From: Ganoderma boninense
Lineage: Eukaryota; Basidiomycota; Agaricomycetes; Polyporales; Polyporaceae
Assembly (NCBI GenBank): GCA_002900995.3
Contig: CM035307.1
Span: 2,914,001-2,978,000, forward strand
Direction: 5' to 3'
Length of the DNA: 64,000 bases
Shown here: in pieces, positions 23,785 through 34,598 of the stretch
Layout of the letters: each line of letters starts with the position of its first letter
How positions within the stretch are numbered: the first letter of the stretch is position 1
Position numbers and translations under genes: made by a program
The notes under the pieces: generated by a model
The model's input: only the letters and a program-made list of their open reading frames with translations
Databases searched by the model: none
What the model was told of the DNA's origin: nothing

Positions 23785-24333
23785 TTCTACATTTATCTTT
23801 TCTTCGCGCAATTCCCCTTGTTTCCGTACAACCCCTTCCTCCCTTTCGTCGAGGAGCTCCACCGCATGTGCCAGTGGTTCAATTGGAACGACGATGAACG
23901 GCGCCTGGCCTATCGTGCCTTCCACCAAGCTATCATCACGCAGTTCAACGCAACCTATGGTGCGGACGCCAACAACCTCGCATCGTGGCAGCTCCTCTGT
24001 CTTGTTCTTCGCATCGCTCCAATCCCACCTGATCTCGAAACATGCCGAAAGGTGAGGGTCTAGTCCTTGGTCTACGGCCACTCACCGACCGCAGGAATTC
24101 ACACCGTTCAGAGGGTGTTGGCGACTTACGTGAACATCTTTGATCTGCTGGCGTTCCCGACTTGCGGACCCCGGCAGATCTTCCCCACAGAGGTCGCGCT
24201 GAGCAAGTACTCTATCGAGACAGACAAGGTTTTCCCCAGACGTCTGGTCGCGCCGGAGAGCCTCTTGTTCGCGTTGCTACGCCACATTTACCATCCAAGA
24301 CCGGAGCCGAAGAAGGATGGCCCATTGAAATAA
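23785..24333 (+). CDS. Tandem family copy 1, N-terminus unresolved
   Basis: Two exons are clear: 23785-24051 and 24112-24333, separated by a 60-nt GT-AG intron at the position shared with copies 2 and 3. The protein begins FFAQFPLFPYNPFLPFVEELHRM, carries the family core FNATYGADANNLASWQLLC, then YVNIFDLL, FPRRLVAPESLL and LLRHI, and ends with a basic tail EPKKDGPLK. I do not know a name or function for the family. It looks like a small helical module of about 150 residues. The start is uncertain: the exon is preceded by a TAG that also serves as acceptor, and no upstream exon with a zinc finger or basic N-terminus like the sister copies could be found. It could be a truncated paralogue. Similarity to the two neighbours is visible directly in the protein sequences. 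Confidence 0.6.
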
Positions 24334-24819
24334 ACTTAGCTTTCCCAGCCGTGTCCGAATTTTAATGGCGCGTAGTATCTGCCGCGGGTTCGTGGTGCGT
24401 CTACCCTACACATGGACTCGTCGCGAGCTGATTTTGGATGCAGGCTACACTCAAAGTGGACGGGCGTGTACATTTCAGCGGGATTCTACGACCATTTTCT
24501 TGATGTCGAGCGAACGTGGGGGCGCTGAGGAGCGTGGGTGTGGTGAATTGCAAGAAGTTCGTTCGGTGCCACTCCGGCGCTAGCGGGAGTAAGCGCACTA
24601 CCGCAGCACAGGTGTTCGCCGGAAGCCAGACACGCAGACACCCAGTCTAAGCTATCCGGGTACGTAACCATCTGGCCAGCCCCGCGCTCCCTTGGCCCCA
24701 AAATCAAACAACCCCGTAGTGGCGTGTATAATTTGCGGGCGAGGCGAGTGGAACGTAACTTGTCTCTCGACCTACTCCCGTCGCGTTCCACACACTGCCC
24801 CTCAGACCGGTCCAGCCGT
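24334..24819. other. Intergenic between copies 1 and 2
   Basis: This 486-bp gap contains only short ORFs. It presumably holds the terminator of copy 1 and the promoter of copy 2. I see no repeat that would explain the duplication. Confidence 0.4.
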
Positions 24820-25564
24820 ATGGAGGAGAGCAAGGTCTGCTTCCAGTTTGCGGAGAGTGGGAGCTGTCGGTTTGGAGATCAGTGCCGCTTCGAGCATGTA
24901 GGGAATCCTACCAAGCAACGCAAGGCCAAGGTGCGCTCCTGGCCCTGACTGTTGTGAAGCTCACTAGCTCACTGCGTGCCATCACGCTAAGAGAAAAAAC
25001 CACAAAGCTCGCCGCGACGCGGAGCGCGACTCCACGAACCACATCGCCGCGTTCTTCGCCATGTACCCCACCTATCCTTACGACCCCGCGGTTTCGTTCG
25101 TGGACGAGTTCAAAAAGCTGAACGCGTTCTTCGCGTGGCCGAGGTACCCCGCCGAGTGCGACGCGAGAGACCTGGCCCGCAACCGCATGCGGGACGCCAT
25201 GGTCAAACAGTTCAACAACGTGTACGGCACGGACGTCGACGACCTCGTCGCCTGGCAGAATTTGTGCAGGGTGCTGGAGGTCGACCCCATCCCGTCAAAG
25301 ATGAGAAAGTGCCGTACGGTGCGCGCGTCCCCAGCGAGTGTCGCGTTGTCGTGACTTCGGCTAACCGGAGGCCTGCAGGCGGTCACGGGCACTTACGTCA
25401 ACATTTGCGACCTCGTGGACGCGCCGCTGCTGGGCAAGCCGAAGCTCTTCGCCACGGAGAGCGAACTGGCGGACTATTCGAGAGCGACAGGCAAGATCTT
25501 TCCGAGGAGCAACATATATGCTGGTAGTCTTCTGCGATTCTTGCTACGTCGCATCTTCAGTTGA
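24820..25564 (+). CDS. Tandem family copy 2: CCCH zinc finger plus unnamed C-terminal domain
   Basis: Three exons (24820-24930, 24992-25318, 25379-25564) join in phase 0 with GT-AG introns. The N-terminus is a CCCH zinc finger, C-x8-C-x5-C-x3-H (CFQFAESGSCRFGDQCRFEH, residues about 7-26), followed by a basic linker (KQRKAKRKNHKARRDAER). The tandem-family domain follows: FFAMYPTYPYDPAVSFVDEFKKL, FNNVYGTDVDDLVAWQNLC, TYVNICDLVDAP, FPRSNIYAGSLL, LLRRIF. CCCH fingers of this spacing commonly bind RNA, so an RNA-associated role is a reasonable inference for this copy. The unnamed domain's role is unknown. Of the three copies this has the cleanest gene model. Confidence 0.8.
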
Positions 25565-26089
25565 TTCATGGACGACTCCTGGAAATGTACAATGGGGCTG
25601 AAACTTGGATCGCCGCACTGCAGTGGGAGGACGGGGACGTATTTACCGGTCTAACGATGCATCCTCTTGTCTTCGTGTAGGTTGAATCTCCAATTGACGA
25701 TGCTCAGTAAACGCAAGCTGTAGCGGGACAATATTTGCGTATTCTCGGGTGAGACCCCATGGGGGAAAGTGTCGCACCATAGTACCGATGCGATTCAAGG
25801 GGAATGTAATTCCTTTGTGGAGGAGTTCAGGCTCGGCTAGGATCCTCCACAAAGCCATTGTCCGAATCGGCCCGGTGAAGAGGGTTCTATGTGGGAAGGG
25901 CAGCATGAGGTGGGGTGGACATGTAGTTTGAACCTTAAAGACGCAAGGCACCTACCGCAGCAGCCAGTACAGCGTGCCACACCCTTCTAGCTAAAGGAGT
26001 GTGCAACGGGACGATAGAATTGTCCTAGGCCAACTCCGCGCCTTCCCTCAATTGCTGTACATCTCCGATTACTACTTGCTATTCTTTCA
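25565..26089. other. Intergenic between copies 2 and 3
   Basis: A 525-bp gap with only short ORFs. It presumably holds the 3' UTR of copy 2 and the promoter of copy 3. Confidence 0.4.
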
Positions 26090-26847
26090 ATGGCTCGTGG
26101 CAAGATCAAGCTCCGAGTCCCGCAGAAAACAACAGTCAGTCCAGCCCGGGTCAAAACGGTACGTAATGTCACGGCCTCTCACTGTCTGCAACGCGCTTTT
26201 GGGCTCTGGACACAACCCACTGACTATGTAGCCAGACCCAGTCACGTCAGGTGGCCGCCCCGCGCCATATTCAACAGTTTTTTGCCAAATACCCCACATT
26301 CGATTATCAGGTCAACGCGCCGTTTCTGCAAGAGTTCAAGCGATTGTGCAAGCACATGAAATGGGAGAGACCGAAGAAGATTTCGGACGAGGTTTGGGAA
26401 AAGCGACGGAAGCAGGTGGAGAAACCGAAGGAGAGAGCACGAAATGCGCTGAAGACTGCGATGGTGGAGGAGTTCAACCAAATGTATGGTCGCGATGCAA
26501 ACGACCTCGCGGCGTGGCAGCACCTATGCAATGCATTGGGAGTTGAGACTCCGAAGAAGGTCGGGGCCTGCAAGCAGGTGAGAGACCTTGTTACTGCTGT
26601 TGCTAGAGCCGTTTACCTCCCTGGCCTTGTTTGTCAGCTTCTGGCCTCCACGCACGTCAATCTCGTGGATTTTCTCCAGGCTGAGGATCCAACAAAGCCT
26701 GTGCGAATCTTCTCTAGCGAGGGCGAGCTTGCTGCCTATACTCGCCACCACGAAAAGTTCTTCCCCCGCAACCATGTGGCTGCGGGTAGTCTGCTTCGAT
26801 GCTTGCTACGTCATATTCTGCGATGTCGCGTTCCTTCCGCCAAGTGA
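26090..26847 (+). CDS. Tandem family copy 3, basic N-terminus
   Basis: Exon 1 (26090-26158) encodes a basic leader, MARGKIKLRVPQKTT. Exon 2 starts at 26236 and holds RHIQQFFAKYPTFDYQ, then FLQEFKRLCKHMKW. A Lys/Arg-rich insertion of about 20 residues (KKISDEVWEKRRKQVEK) is absent from the other copies. The core FNQMYGRDANDLAAWQHLC follows. An intron at 26578-26637 matches the position in copies 1 and 2 but is 60 nt and free of stops, so it can also be read through. The last part gives THVNLVDFLQ, FFPRNHVAAGSLL and LLRHIL, ending with TGA at 26845-26847. There is no CCCH finger in this copy; the basic leader replaces it. The function is unknown. Confidence 0.75.
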
Positions 26848-27422
26848 TATCGTCACAGGTAGCAGAATATGTGGAGTGTGGTTTGGAGAGACCATGGATT
26901 CTGGTTGGTCCGAGGGACGACTCGAGTGTAGGGCCAGAGCGATGTACGAATAATAGAGATATCTTCAAGAGTTCCGAATCGAGAACGATGCTCGGATGGC
27001 TACTTATCAAAGGGAGGGATGTCGAATTTGAAGATGGGAGACCGTTGTGGAGCCATACGACGGCTGACGGGCGCTGAATCGGTGACCAGCATCAAATATC
27101 AAACCACCATCGTCGGTCGTAAGCGCTCTCCTGCCTCTGAGCGCCTCTACGCTGCCAGCCGCGGCCGCCTCCATGTTCACCCTGGAGGCAAGCTAACATA
27201 ACCTCTCACATTCAAAACACAAGAATGGCCCATAAATTGTGACCCCCCCCGTCTCAGGTCTCTTAATCTCTGTCTCTTGCTCCGTGGCTAATATTCTTGT
27301 CCCAGTGGCCTCCCATTTCAAGGGAGCAACTTGACCTTGCTGACGGGTGGCAGTACAGAATTCAGGCGGCAGGCCTCTTCTCCCGGACAAAGGACGACAA
27401 CGGATAAGGACCCTTGTGGGCC
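26848..27422. other. Intergenic after the tandem trio
   Basis: 575 bp with no convincing ORF. A C-rich run lies near 27243-27250. Confidence 0.4.
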
Positions 27423-29062
27423 ATGGTGGACAACCTCCAGATCAAAGGCTCACAAGCTCATATCTCTTTCCGCGACTTTCCCTCGACGTTCACGCCGTCG
27501 TCTCTAGACACGACTGGTCGCGGAATCGTTGGAATTCCTGCAACCGATCCTGGAAGACATTCATTCGAATACTTCGGCAAGCAAGAGCTCCTGTCAACAC
27601 CTGTACGCAAGAGATTCTTCCCAAGAGCCAGTCCCAGCATCTTGAAGGCCCTGCTCCGAACACCTCCCATACGCATCTACTCATCGAACGCTTCCGACGA
27701 ACCCTGCACGAGGCTTGAATGGGCCGTCGAATCCAGCACCTGCGTTCTTGAAACCTCGTTCCTCGCGAAGCGGCGTGGTCGTGATGAGACGCAGCCTTCT
27801 CGTGTTCCTGCCCCGGCTTCTCTTCCGAGTGCGAACGCGAACGCAACGCCTCTTCCTCTTCGACTCAGTCTCCTGCCCGCCTCCTCCGCTGCCCCCGGCC
27901 TCGCTTCCTCCGACTCCTTCGCTCTGCCGCTCCCGACTTCCGATCCCGGTTCTCCCCCGCCGGCCACGCACATCCACGCCATCCATACGCACGCCCCCCC
28001 TTCCCATTCCACCTCCGATCCCTTCGTGGCCTCGCGCAGATCCTCGCCACCCCGCTCTCACGGCCGTCCGCTGCCAACTCTCCCTCTCCGTGTCCCGGAG
28101 GTCCCCTGCCCAACTACCGCCGCCCCCGCCCCGTGCTCAGCTCCCCTTCAGGCGCCAGTCGCGCCCACCCGGCCCGCACAATGCGAGGGTGGACCCTCGC
28201 CGTCATCCGCGTACGACGTGCGCCCCGATGATCCGCGCCGCGTCATGGACAGCGGCCTCCCCGCCGGCATGCTCGAGCAGTTCGAGCGCGTGATGCGGGA
28301 GCTGCAGCGAGAAGGTTTGGGGGACGACCCCAACGGGGAGCGCAGCCGCTCGGCTCGTTCCGACGACGACAGCGAGGAGAGCGACAGCGACATTGCCATT
28401 GCCGATGGCGTCGAGCCGCCCTCGCCGTCTCCCAAGCCCGGCCGCGGCCACCTCCCCCACTCGAACGCGGAGCTGCAACTGGCACCGCCGAGCATGGCAC
28501 GCGGCTCGCCCTTCCCGGGGTCCATGGCGCATTATTCTTATTCTTATCCCCGGCCCCAGCTCGCGGGGACGATCTCGGTCTCGGTGTCTGACGCGGACGA
28601 GGACGACGTCGCGGAGCTCGCGCATGGGCACGGACGAGGCCCCTCAGACTGGCCGCCACAGCCCCAGCGCCGCTTCTGTGTTCTCTCGGGCCTGGGCTGG
28701 CCATGGGGTCCGACGACGGCTGCGGTGCCCACACCCACACCCGCAACGTAACCGAGGCCGTCGACATCCAGCACACGTCTGATGGCGTCCGCTTCTGGCA
28801 GCCCCGTTTCAGCGGCCACGGCGCGGGAGGCGGCTCTTCCAGCTCTTCGAGCGGATCGGCGGCCGCTTCTGGCGCGTGTGCCTCAGAGGGCTCGCGCTTG
28901 CGGCCGTCTTCGACGTTCGCCGCCATGCGGAGAGGCTTCGTCGCGCTCCTCACGGATCAGGCGGACGAGGAGGAGGCGCAGGCTGAGCAGCTCAGGGCAA
29001 TCGCGGATAGGCTGGAGAAGCGGGCGCGGTCGAAGCGGCATCTCGTCGATGCCATTGCGTGA
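27423..29062 (+). CDS. Hypothetical low-complexity acidic protein
   Basis: A long ORF starts at ATG 27423 and is open to 28751. A plausible 47-nt GT-AG intron (28725-28771) switches to the frame ending at 29062 with LEKRARSKRHLVDAIA. The first half is Pro/Ser/Ala-rich with no domain. The more protein-like part begins near 28246 (MDSGLPAGMLEQFERVMRELQ), followed by an acidic segment (DDDSEESDSDIAI), a Tyr/Pro segment, then FAAMRRGFVALLTDQADEEEAQ, which looks helical. I do not recognise the family. The true start could be as late as 28246, and the intron is my inference. The gene converges on CLASP. Confidence 0.45.
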
Positions 29063-29556
29063 ATACAGAGACGCACTTAGCGGAGGAGCGTCGGTGTGCT
29101 TCGTGCGGCGGACCAGTTAAGCGTAACAAGGGGCGGCCTGCTAGTGCTTCATGAATGAGACATGAGACCGGACATGAACGCTGACTGTATAGTTGCGACG
29201 GCGTATTAGCCTACTTAGCGATGTGACTCGGACTCATTTCCATGGACCATTACGCTCCAGAACGATCGATGGGCAGGCACAGTTTCATTTGGACACCCAC
29301 CAGCACTAGAACCGTTTCATATTGCATGAGAGAAATACATGAAGATACCATATAAACATCGCGAGGGATGACGACATCGAATGGGGACATGAACCGAAAG
29401 ATTGTATGTATACAATAGTGCGCGGGTATCGCGGAAAGGGGCCGCCTCCTTGGCGACTAACAATACCAAGATCGACAAGTAATCTACTAATAACTGTAAG
29501 AAGATCGTGCAGTCGGCGGCGGCAGCAGCGGCGTACTGGCGCGCATCTCTCTCCAC
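29063..29556. other. Intergenic between convergent genes
   Basis: 494 bp between two convergent stops, presumably both 3' UTRs. No features seen. Confidence 0.4.
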
Positions 29557-32500
29557 CTAGACGCGTCGCGGGCTGCTGAGGCGGCCGTCAATCCGCCGCA
29601 TCTCGCGTTCCAACTTATCCATTGGGGACGGACCGGCTCCGTTGGCGGGGGGACCCCGTGCCCCGTGCTTGTCGAACATGTATGTGAGAAGGTTCTTCTT
29701 CTCGTCCGGGAGGCCGTCGAGAAGTGTGAAGAGGTGTGTCTCGTCGCGAAGGACCATCTGGGCAGCGATAGTCGCCGCAGTGGCGGCCTCGCGCACAGCC
29801 AGCGCACTCGTACCTGAGCTCTCCGTCAATGCCTGCGCAAGAAGAACGGGGGGAGGAAGGCAGGACAGGATGCCGGCGACGACGATTGACGACGATCAGT
29901 TGGTGCTCATGCTCGAACGTTGGAACGTAACTTACCGAGATGAGGGTGGACCGTAATCGAGGCAGTTCTTCTTCCAGGACCTCCGGCGGGAGACGCAGGA
30001 AAAATTTGCCCAGCGCGATCAGACCAAATGCATAAGTGCTGTCTCTAATCTCCGTGGTCGCCGAAGGGGGAAGAGGGGCGTCCCGGAACGTACGCAGCGT
30101 CGCATGCAGGGTCGTCAGGCCATACACGGGTTCAATGCGGCTCGTGAGCGTGTCTCGGAACAAGTTGGTCGCCTGCATCACCTGTAAAGACGTAAGAGGC
30201 CGTGCGCCGCAGGAGCGGGACTGAACCCAAACCGACAGGGGGCACGTACAGTGAGCTGCGCGCAGTATCTGATTTGCAGAAGCACGCCGAAAATGTCTGC
30301 CTCACGCCCCTCGAGGAGCGGCGCCTGGTTCTCAAGCATTTCCCACAGGACGATCAGGCCGTACTCAAGTTCCTCGGCATTCTAATTGAATCCATGAGAA
30401 CGGTGCGCTATCAGCATTCGCTCAAGTTCCGCACCCGCACACACGCACCTTCCGACGCTCCAAGAACCGGACGAGCGCGTTGAACAAGTGATCGAACAGC
30501 TTGTCCTCAGTCCAGTACTCTGACTTAGTTTGGGGCTGTTGCCGCCGAAACCCGTCAACTGGGGACAAGGTGAACGGAGTGGCGAACGCCGGGCTAACGG
30601 GTGAGAGCGGCTCGTTGACAGGGTTCTGCGTGCACAACCGTGCGAGCTTCTTGAGCACGAGGACCTCCGTAGAGTCCTCCTCCAGCGCCGCAATAAACGA
30701 CCGGAGGGTCTCCTCCCTACCTGGGGTCCCGCTGTCCCTGTCCTCATGCGCTGTTGGCATCTTGAGCACTGGCGTGCAATACCGGTCATGAATGACGGAT
30801 GCAAGATGCATCAGCAAACACAATCAGAACACAGGACCGGGCACCGCAATGCGGCGAGGAGAGTTAGACTTACCCGCCATCCTCTTCGACCACCACTGGC
30901 CGGCGCTGTCCCGGCCGTCGACCATCGAGAACAGCGAAGCCGTCTTCCCGTTGAAGGCCGGGCTGTCCTGGAAGAGCGCCGCCTGCTGCATAATCGCCGC
31001 ACTCCGCTTGGTATTGACTGGCGTCTTTGGCACCGTGGGAGCGGCCGTCCCACCGCTCGTCCTAGGTTTAGGTTTGCCACCCTGGCCCTCTCCATTGCGC
31101 AGCAACAGCGCAGCAGGCAGCGGGGGTGGATGCGCATCCTCCTCTTCGGGCTCGACGAGCTCCAGCAGACGCTCCGCGGCGCTTTCCGCCTGCTCAGCCC
31201 TCGCACGCATCGCATCCTCGACGAGGGGCTGTGCGACGCCTGCCGGGGGAGAGCTCGTCCCCGTCGACAATGCATTGGAGACCAGCGGTCGCTTGGACCC
31301 CGAAGACCCGGGGGAGAACGAGTTTGCCTGCGACGTTGATCGTGGCGCGGCCCTGTATACCTGGTACGGAGTGGAAAATGAGATGAGGTTTATGGAGTCG
31401 TCCACATCCATATCCGAGTCGCTGTCCTCAGGCACGGGGATGTTCGTCGCCAAAAGCAGGGAGTCCTCATCTGACCCGGCGAGCTGGTGCAAGCCTGCGA
31501 TGGACAGAGAATCGCGGTGGAAGACGGGCACTGCCGCCGCCCCCTCTTTGGGCGGCCGTGGTGTCGGAGAAACAGCAAAGGTAGTGACAGAGTGGGGCGG
31601 AGACGCCGGTAACGCCGTCTCCACTGCCTTCCGGAAGGTCGAGTTGGAGGTGGGAGGCGATGGATTCAAAGTCGTGAGAGGCGACGAGACGCGCCGGCGG
31701 AATGTTTGGTCGGGTGTAGGCGAGGGTGGCGAGCCGCCGTGAGCTTGTCTTGGAGAGGTCCGCGCGGTCGTATTAGTCGTGCTCGACACCGCATTGGCAC
31801 TTGTCGACCGAGAGAGAGTCCCTCCGGAAAGGATCCTTGATCTCGGTGGAGATGAGCGCGAAACAGGGGACGTAGCGCGGATAGCGCCCGTTGAACTGCT
31901 CGTCGATAGCGCAGGGGAAATCGGCCGTTTTGTTGGCGGCGAGGTCGCGCGGATCGTGTGGGATGTGGAAGTAGCCTGGTGCCTCAGGGTCGGCGGCGCG
32001 GTTGCGATGGCCTTCGCTTTGGCTCGGCTGGCAGCAATTGCGGCCGCGACGCTGCTCTTCTTGGCCTTGGGCGGTGTCGTGGAAGTGGACAAGACCGCCA
32101 GCGCATCAGGGTTGGGACACGCCTTCTCCAACTGCTTGCGCGACGCTGAATCAAGGGCTTGCAGGATCGTGGAGCCGCGCTCTGGCCAGGTGGCTTGGAA
32201 CACCCAAAACATCTGCCGCGCGCTCTCTCGTACCGCAGCGTTGGGGTCGCCGAGCGCCTTCTTGACAATCTTCTCTAAAAGATCAATCCCGCCATAGCTC
32301 TCTATAGCATGGGACGAGCGCGCTCCATGGACTTCCAGGTAAAACTTCACGTGGCTTATAGCATACGAGCGGGTATTGATGGCTTTGTCCTGAAGGGTGT
32401 TCCAGAGAAGAGGGATAACGAGTTTTGGCTGGGCCGAGGTGTGCTGGATCAGAGTGGTGACGGTGGCCTGCGAAATCTGTGCCGTAATCTTCTTCGTAAG

Positions 32501-34598
32501 GTTCGCCATCCTGAGAAGATTGGTATAGAGCTGGTCACAGAACGGGTCCAGTGCGGTGCCAAGGGCGATAGAGAGCTCGCTGTAGAACGCGCATGTGTTC
32601 GCGGCGACGGTAGTACGGAGGCTCGCGAGCTGATAGTGCGATGATTTCATTATATGACATCGTTGGTTGTGGCAGGATGGTGCTCACCGTTTTCAGCGAC
32701 GCATCCAGAAATCCATTCTTCAAACCGTGCAGGAACGTCTCGGTGTACCGCTCGTAGACCTCTCCCTTCAGCATGCCGCGGACCCTCTGTATTGCCTGTT
32801 CGCGAATGGCCCAGTTGTGTTCCGTTTCCTTCCCCTGCAGAAGCAGCACAGAACGAAGTCAGCGGGCCCGTTCGCGAAGAGAGCCGTAATCGAGGGCTTC
32901 CTCGTTGATACCGACTTACCTCAAAGGGCCGTAGCATAGAAGCGAACTCGTTCTCTAGATCGCGGCTCGAAGCAATCTATCGTATAGAATCAAGGACGCG
33001 GCCAGCCCTCCAGTCACCTCCTGAACGGAAATAAGAAAATCGTAGCTCACGTAGACAGCCTTCACGTCGGACCCTGTACCGGCGGCGGAAGGGCCCTCCC
33101 CGCTCGGTGTCATCACAGCGGCACGGCTTGCTGGCCTGGGTACATCGCTGCGAACGTTTCCTTGACTGACTGCACGGGGCACCGTGCCGCTTCCGGCGCC
33201 ACCAGCGACCCCGGGCCCGGGCCTTTTGCTCATGAGCGCAATGCTCGGCGGAACATACTCCCTGGCCGAGCCAGCGAGGTCCCCGTTTTCCGACCCAGCC
33301 TCGCTCGCTGTGCCGGGGGTTGTCGTCCCCGTAGCACGGCCGGAGAGCACCTTGGCGAGGACGTCGTCCGCGATCGTCTTCCGGACGTTCTTCTTCGTCA
33401 TCTCCTTCTTGAGGTCCGCCCGCGCAGCATCGGTGACCCCTGGGCCGGTAAACAGCTCGACGACAGACTGCCGTGCGCACTCGCGCACCGTGCTCTCGGT
33501 GTCCTCAAGCGCGTTAACCAAGTGAGGAAGGTACGGCCGCAGTGGAAAGAGGTGGTGCGTGCGTCGGATGTGCACCAACGTCAAGACGGCCTGTGAACCG
33601 CGTACAAAGACACACCTTGAGCCGCCATCTCTTCTCCGCCACACACTTCCCAGAGAAAATCAGAAGGGGGGCGTACCTGTTCGCGGACGCGCCAGACCTT
33701 ACTCGTGAGCCCGCCTTCCCGGAGGAACCGCTCAAAAAGCTGCAATGGCGTCTCAGGGCCCTTCCCGTCCCTCGACCGACTCATGATCTGCGAACCCGAA
33801 CCCCCGCCCGCCCGAAACGCGAAGCCGCCTAGGACGACGAGGGTCTCCCGAGCTCTCTCCCGTGCGCGCTCGCGTGCGTCGCCCAGCCGGTCGACGACAC
33901 CGCCACCTGCGGGCATAAGTTGCGATAGAACCTGCCGGAGCGCGTATGAGTCAACAGGGGACGAGCCCGCGGATGATGTAGACGCGGCAGGGGATGTCGA
34001 CGAGGAGGGCAGCGGGATCTGCGCCGGTTGCCGGGTCACGAGCAGCGGGATGGCCGGCGGGAGCGCAGAGAGCGTGGCGGTCGTGAGGTGTTGGTTCGCA
34101 GTGCGCAGACACGCCTTGAGGGCCTGGATGAGTGCATCCGGTTCCGGGATCTACAGTGTGTGTGCATGCGCGCGTGGGGCAGCACGGATGGGTCGGGATA
34201 CGGTCAGATTAAATTCAACGAAACGCGTAGCGTGCGGGGGCGGGGTAGGGGCAGAGGGGGCAGGTGGTTGGGTGGGGTATGATACGGACCTCGGTGCCCG
34301 CCTCGAACTCAGCCTGGAGCTTCGTGACCGCGTCGACCCTTGCGTCAATGTCTACTCGTGTCGCACGAACGCGGAATTCGGCCACGCATCCGAGAATTCA
34401 GACCGAGGATGGATCGACCGGGATTCGGGTACCAAACGCGTGTTCAGACGCGAGGCCGGAGAAGCAGAGGCAGCAAGGATGTCAGATGGGGTCCTGCGGG
34501 ACACAGCACAGACAGGGTGCGCAGGAAAGAAGGAGGGAAATGGACGGACCGTTTGATTTACATTGGTTGACGAGCCGCCGCACGGGCGAGTCGTCCAT
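29557..34598 (-). CDS. STU1: CLASP/Stu1 microtubule plus-end protein
   Basis: This large multi-exon minus-strand gene starts MDDSPVRRLVNQ at ATG 34598 and ends ...RLSSPRRV at 29557. After splicing, the N-terminal TOG region shows DARVDAVTKLQAEFEAGTE, PEPDALIQALKACLRTANQHLT and RPYLPHLVNALEDTESTVRECARQ. The CLASP_N domain follows with NWAIREQAIQRVRGMLKGEVYE and TVTTLIQHTSAQPKLVIPLLW, then SARQMFWVFQATWP. Next is a long Ser/Thr/Pro/Arg-rich basic segment (about 31100-32100) that fits the microtubule-binding SxIP-type linker of CLASPs. The C-terminal exons encode helical repeats (WTEDKLFDHLFNALVRFL, RLPPEVLEEELPRLRSTL). CLASP/Stu1 proteins stabilise microtubules at the spindle midzone and kinetochores. 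The product is well over 1,000 residues. Exon joins in the 33-34 kb part were followed by frame and family recall. Confidence 0.9.

Noticed and set aside
28243..28953. Minus-strand 236-codon ORF
   Set aside because: Antisense shadow of the low-complexity plus-strand gene, with no motif.
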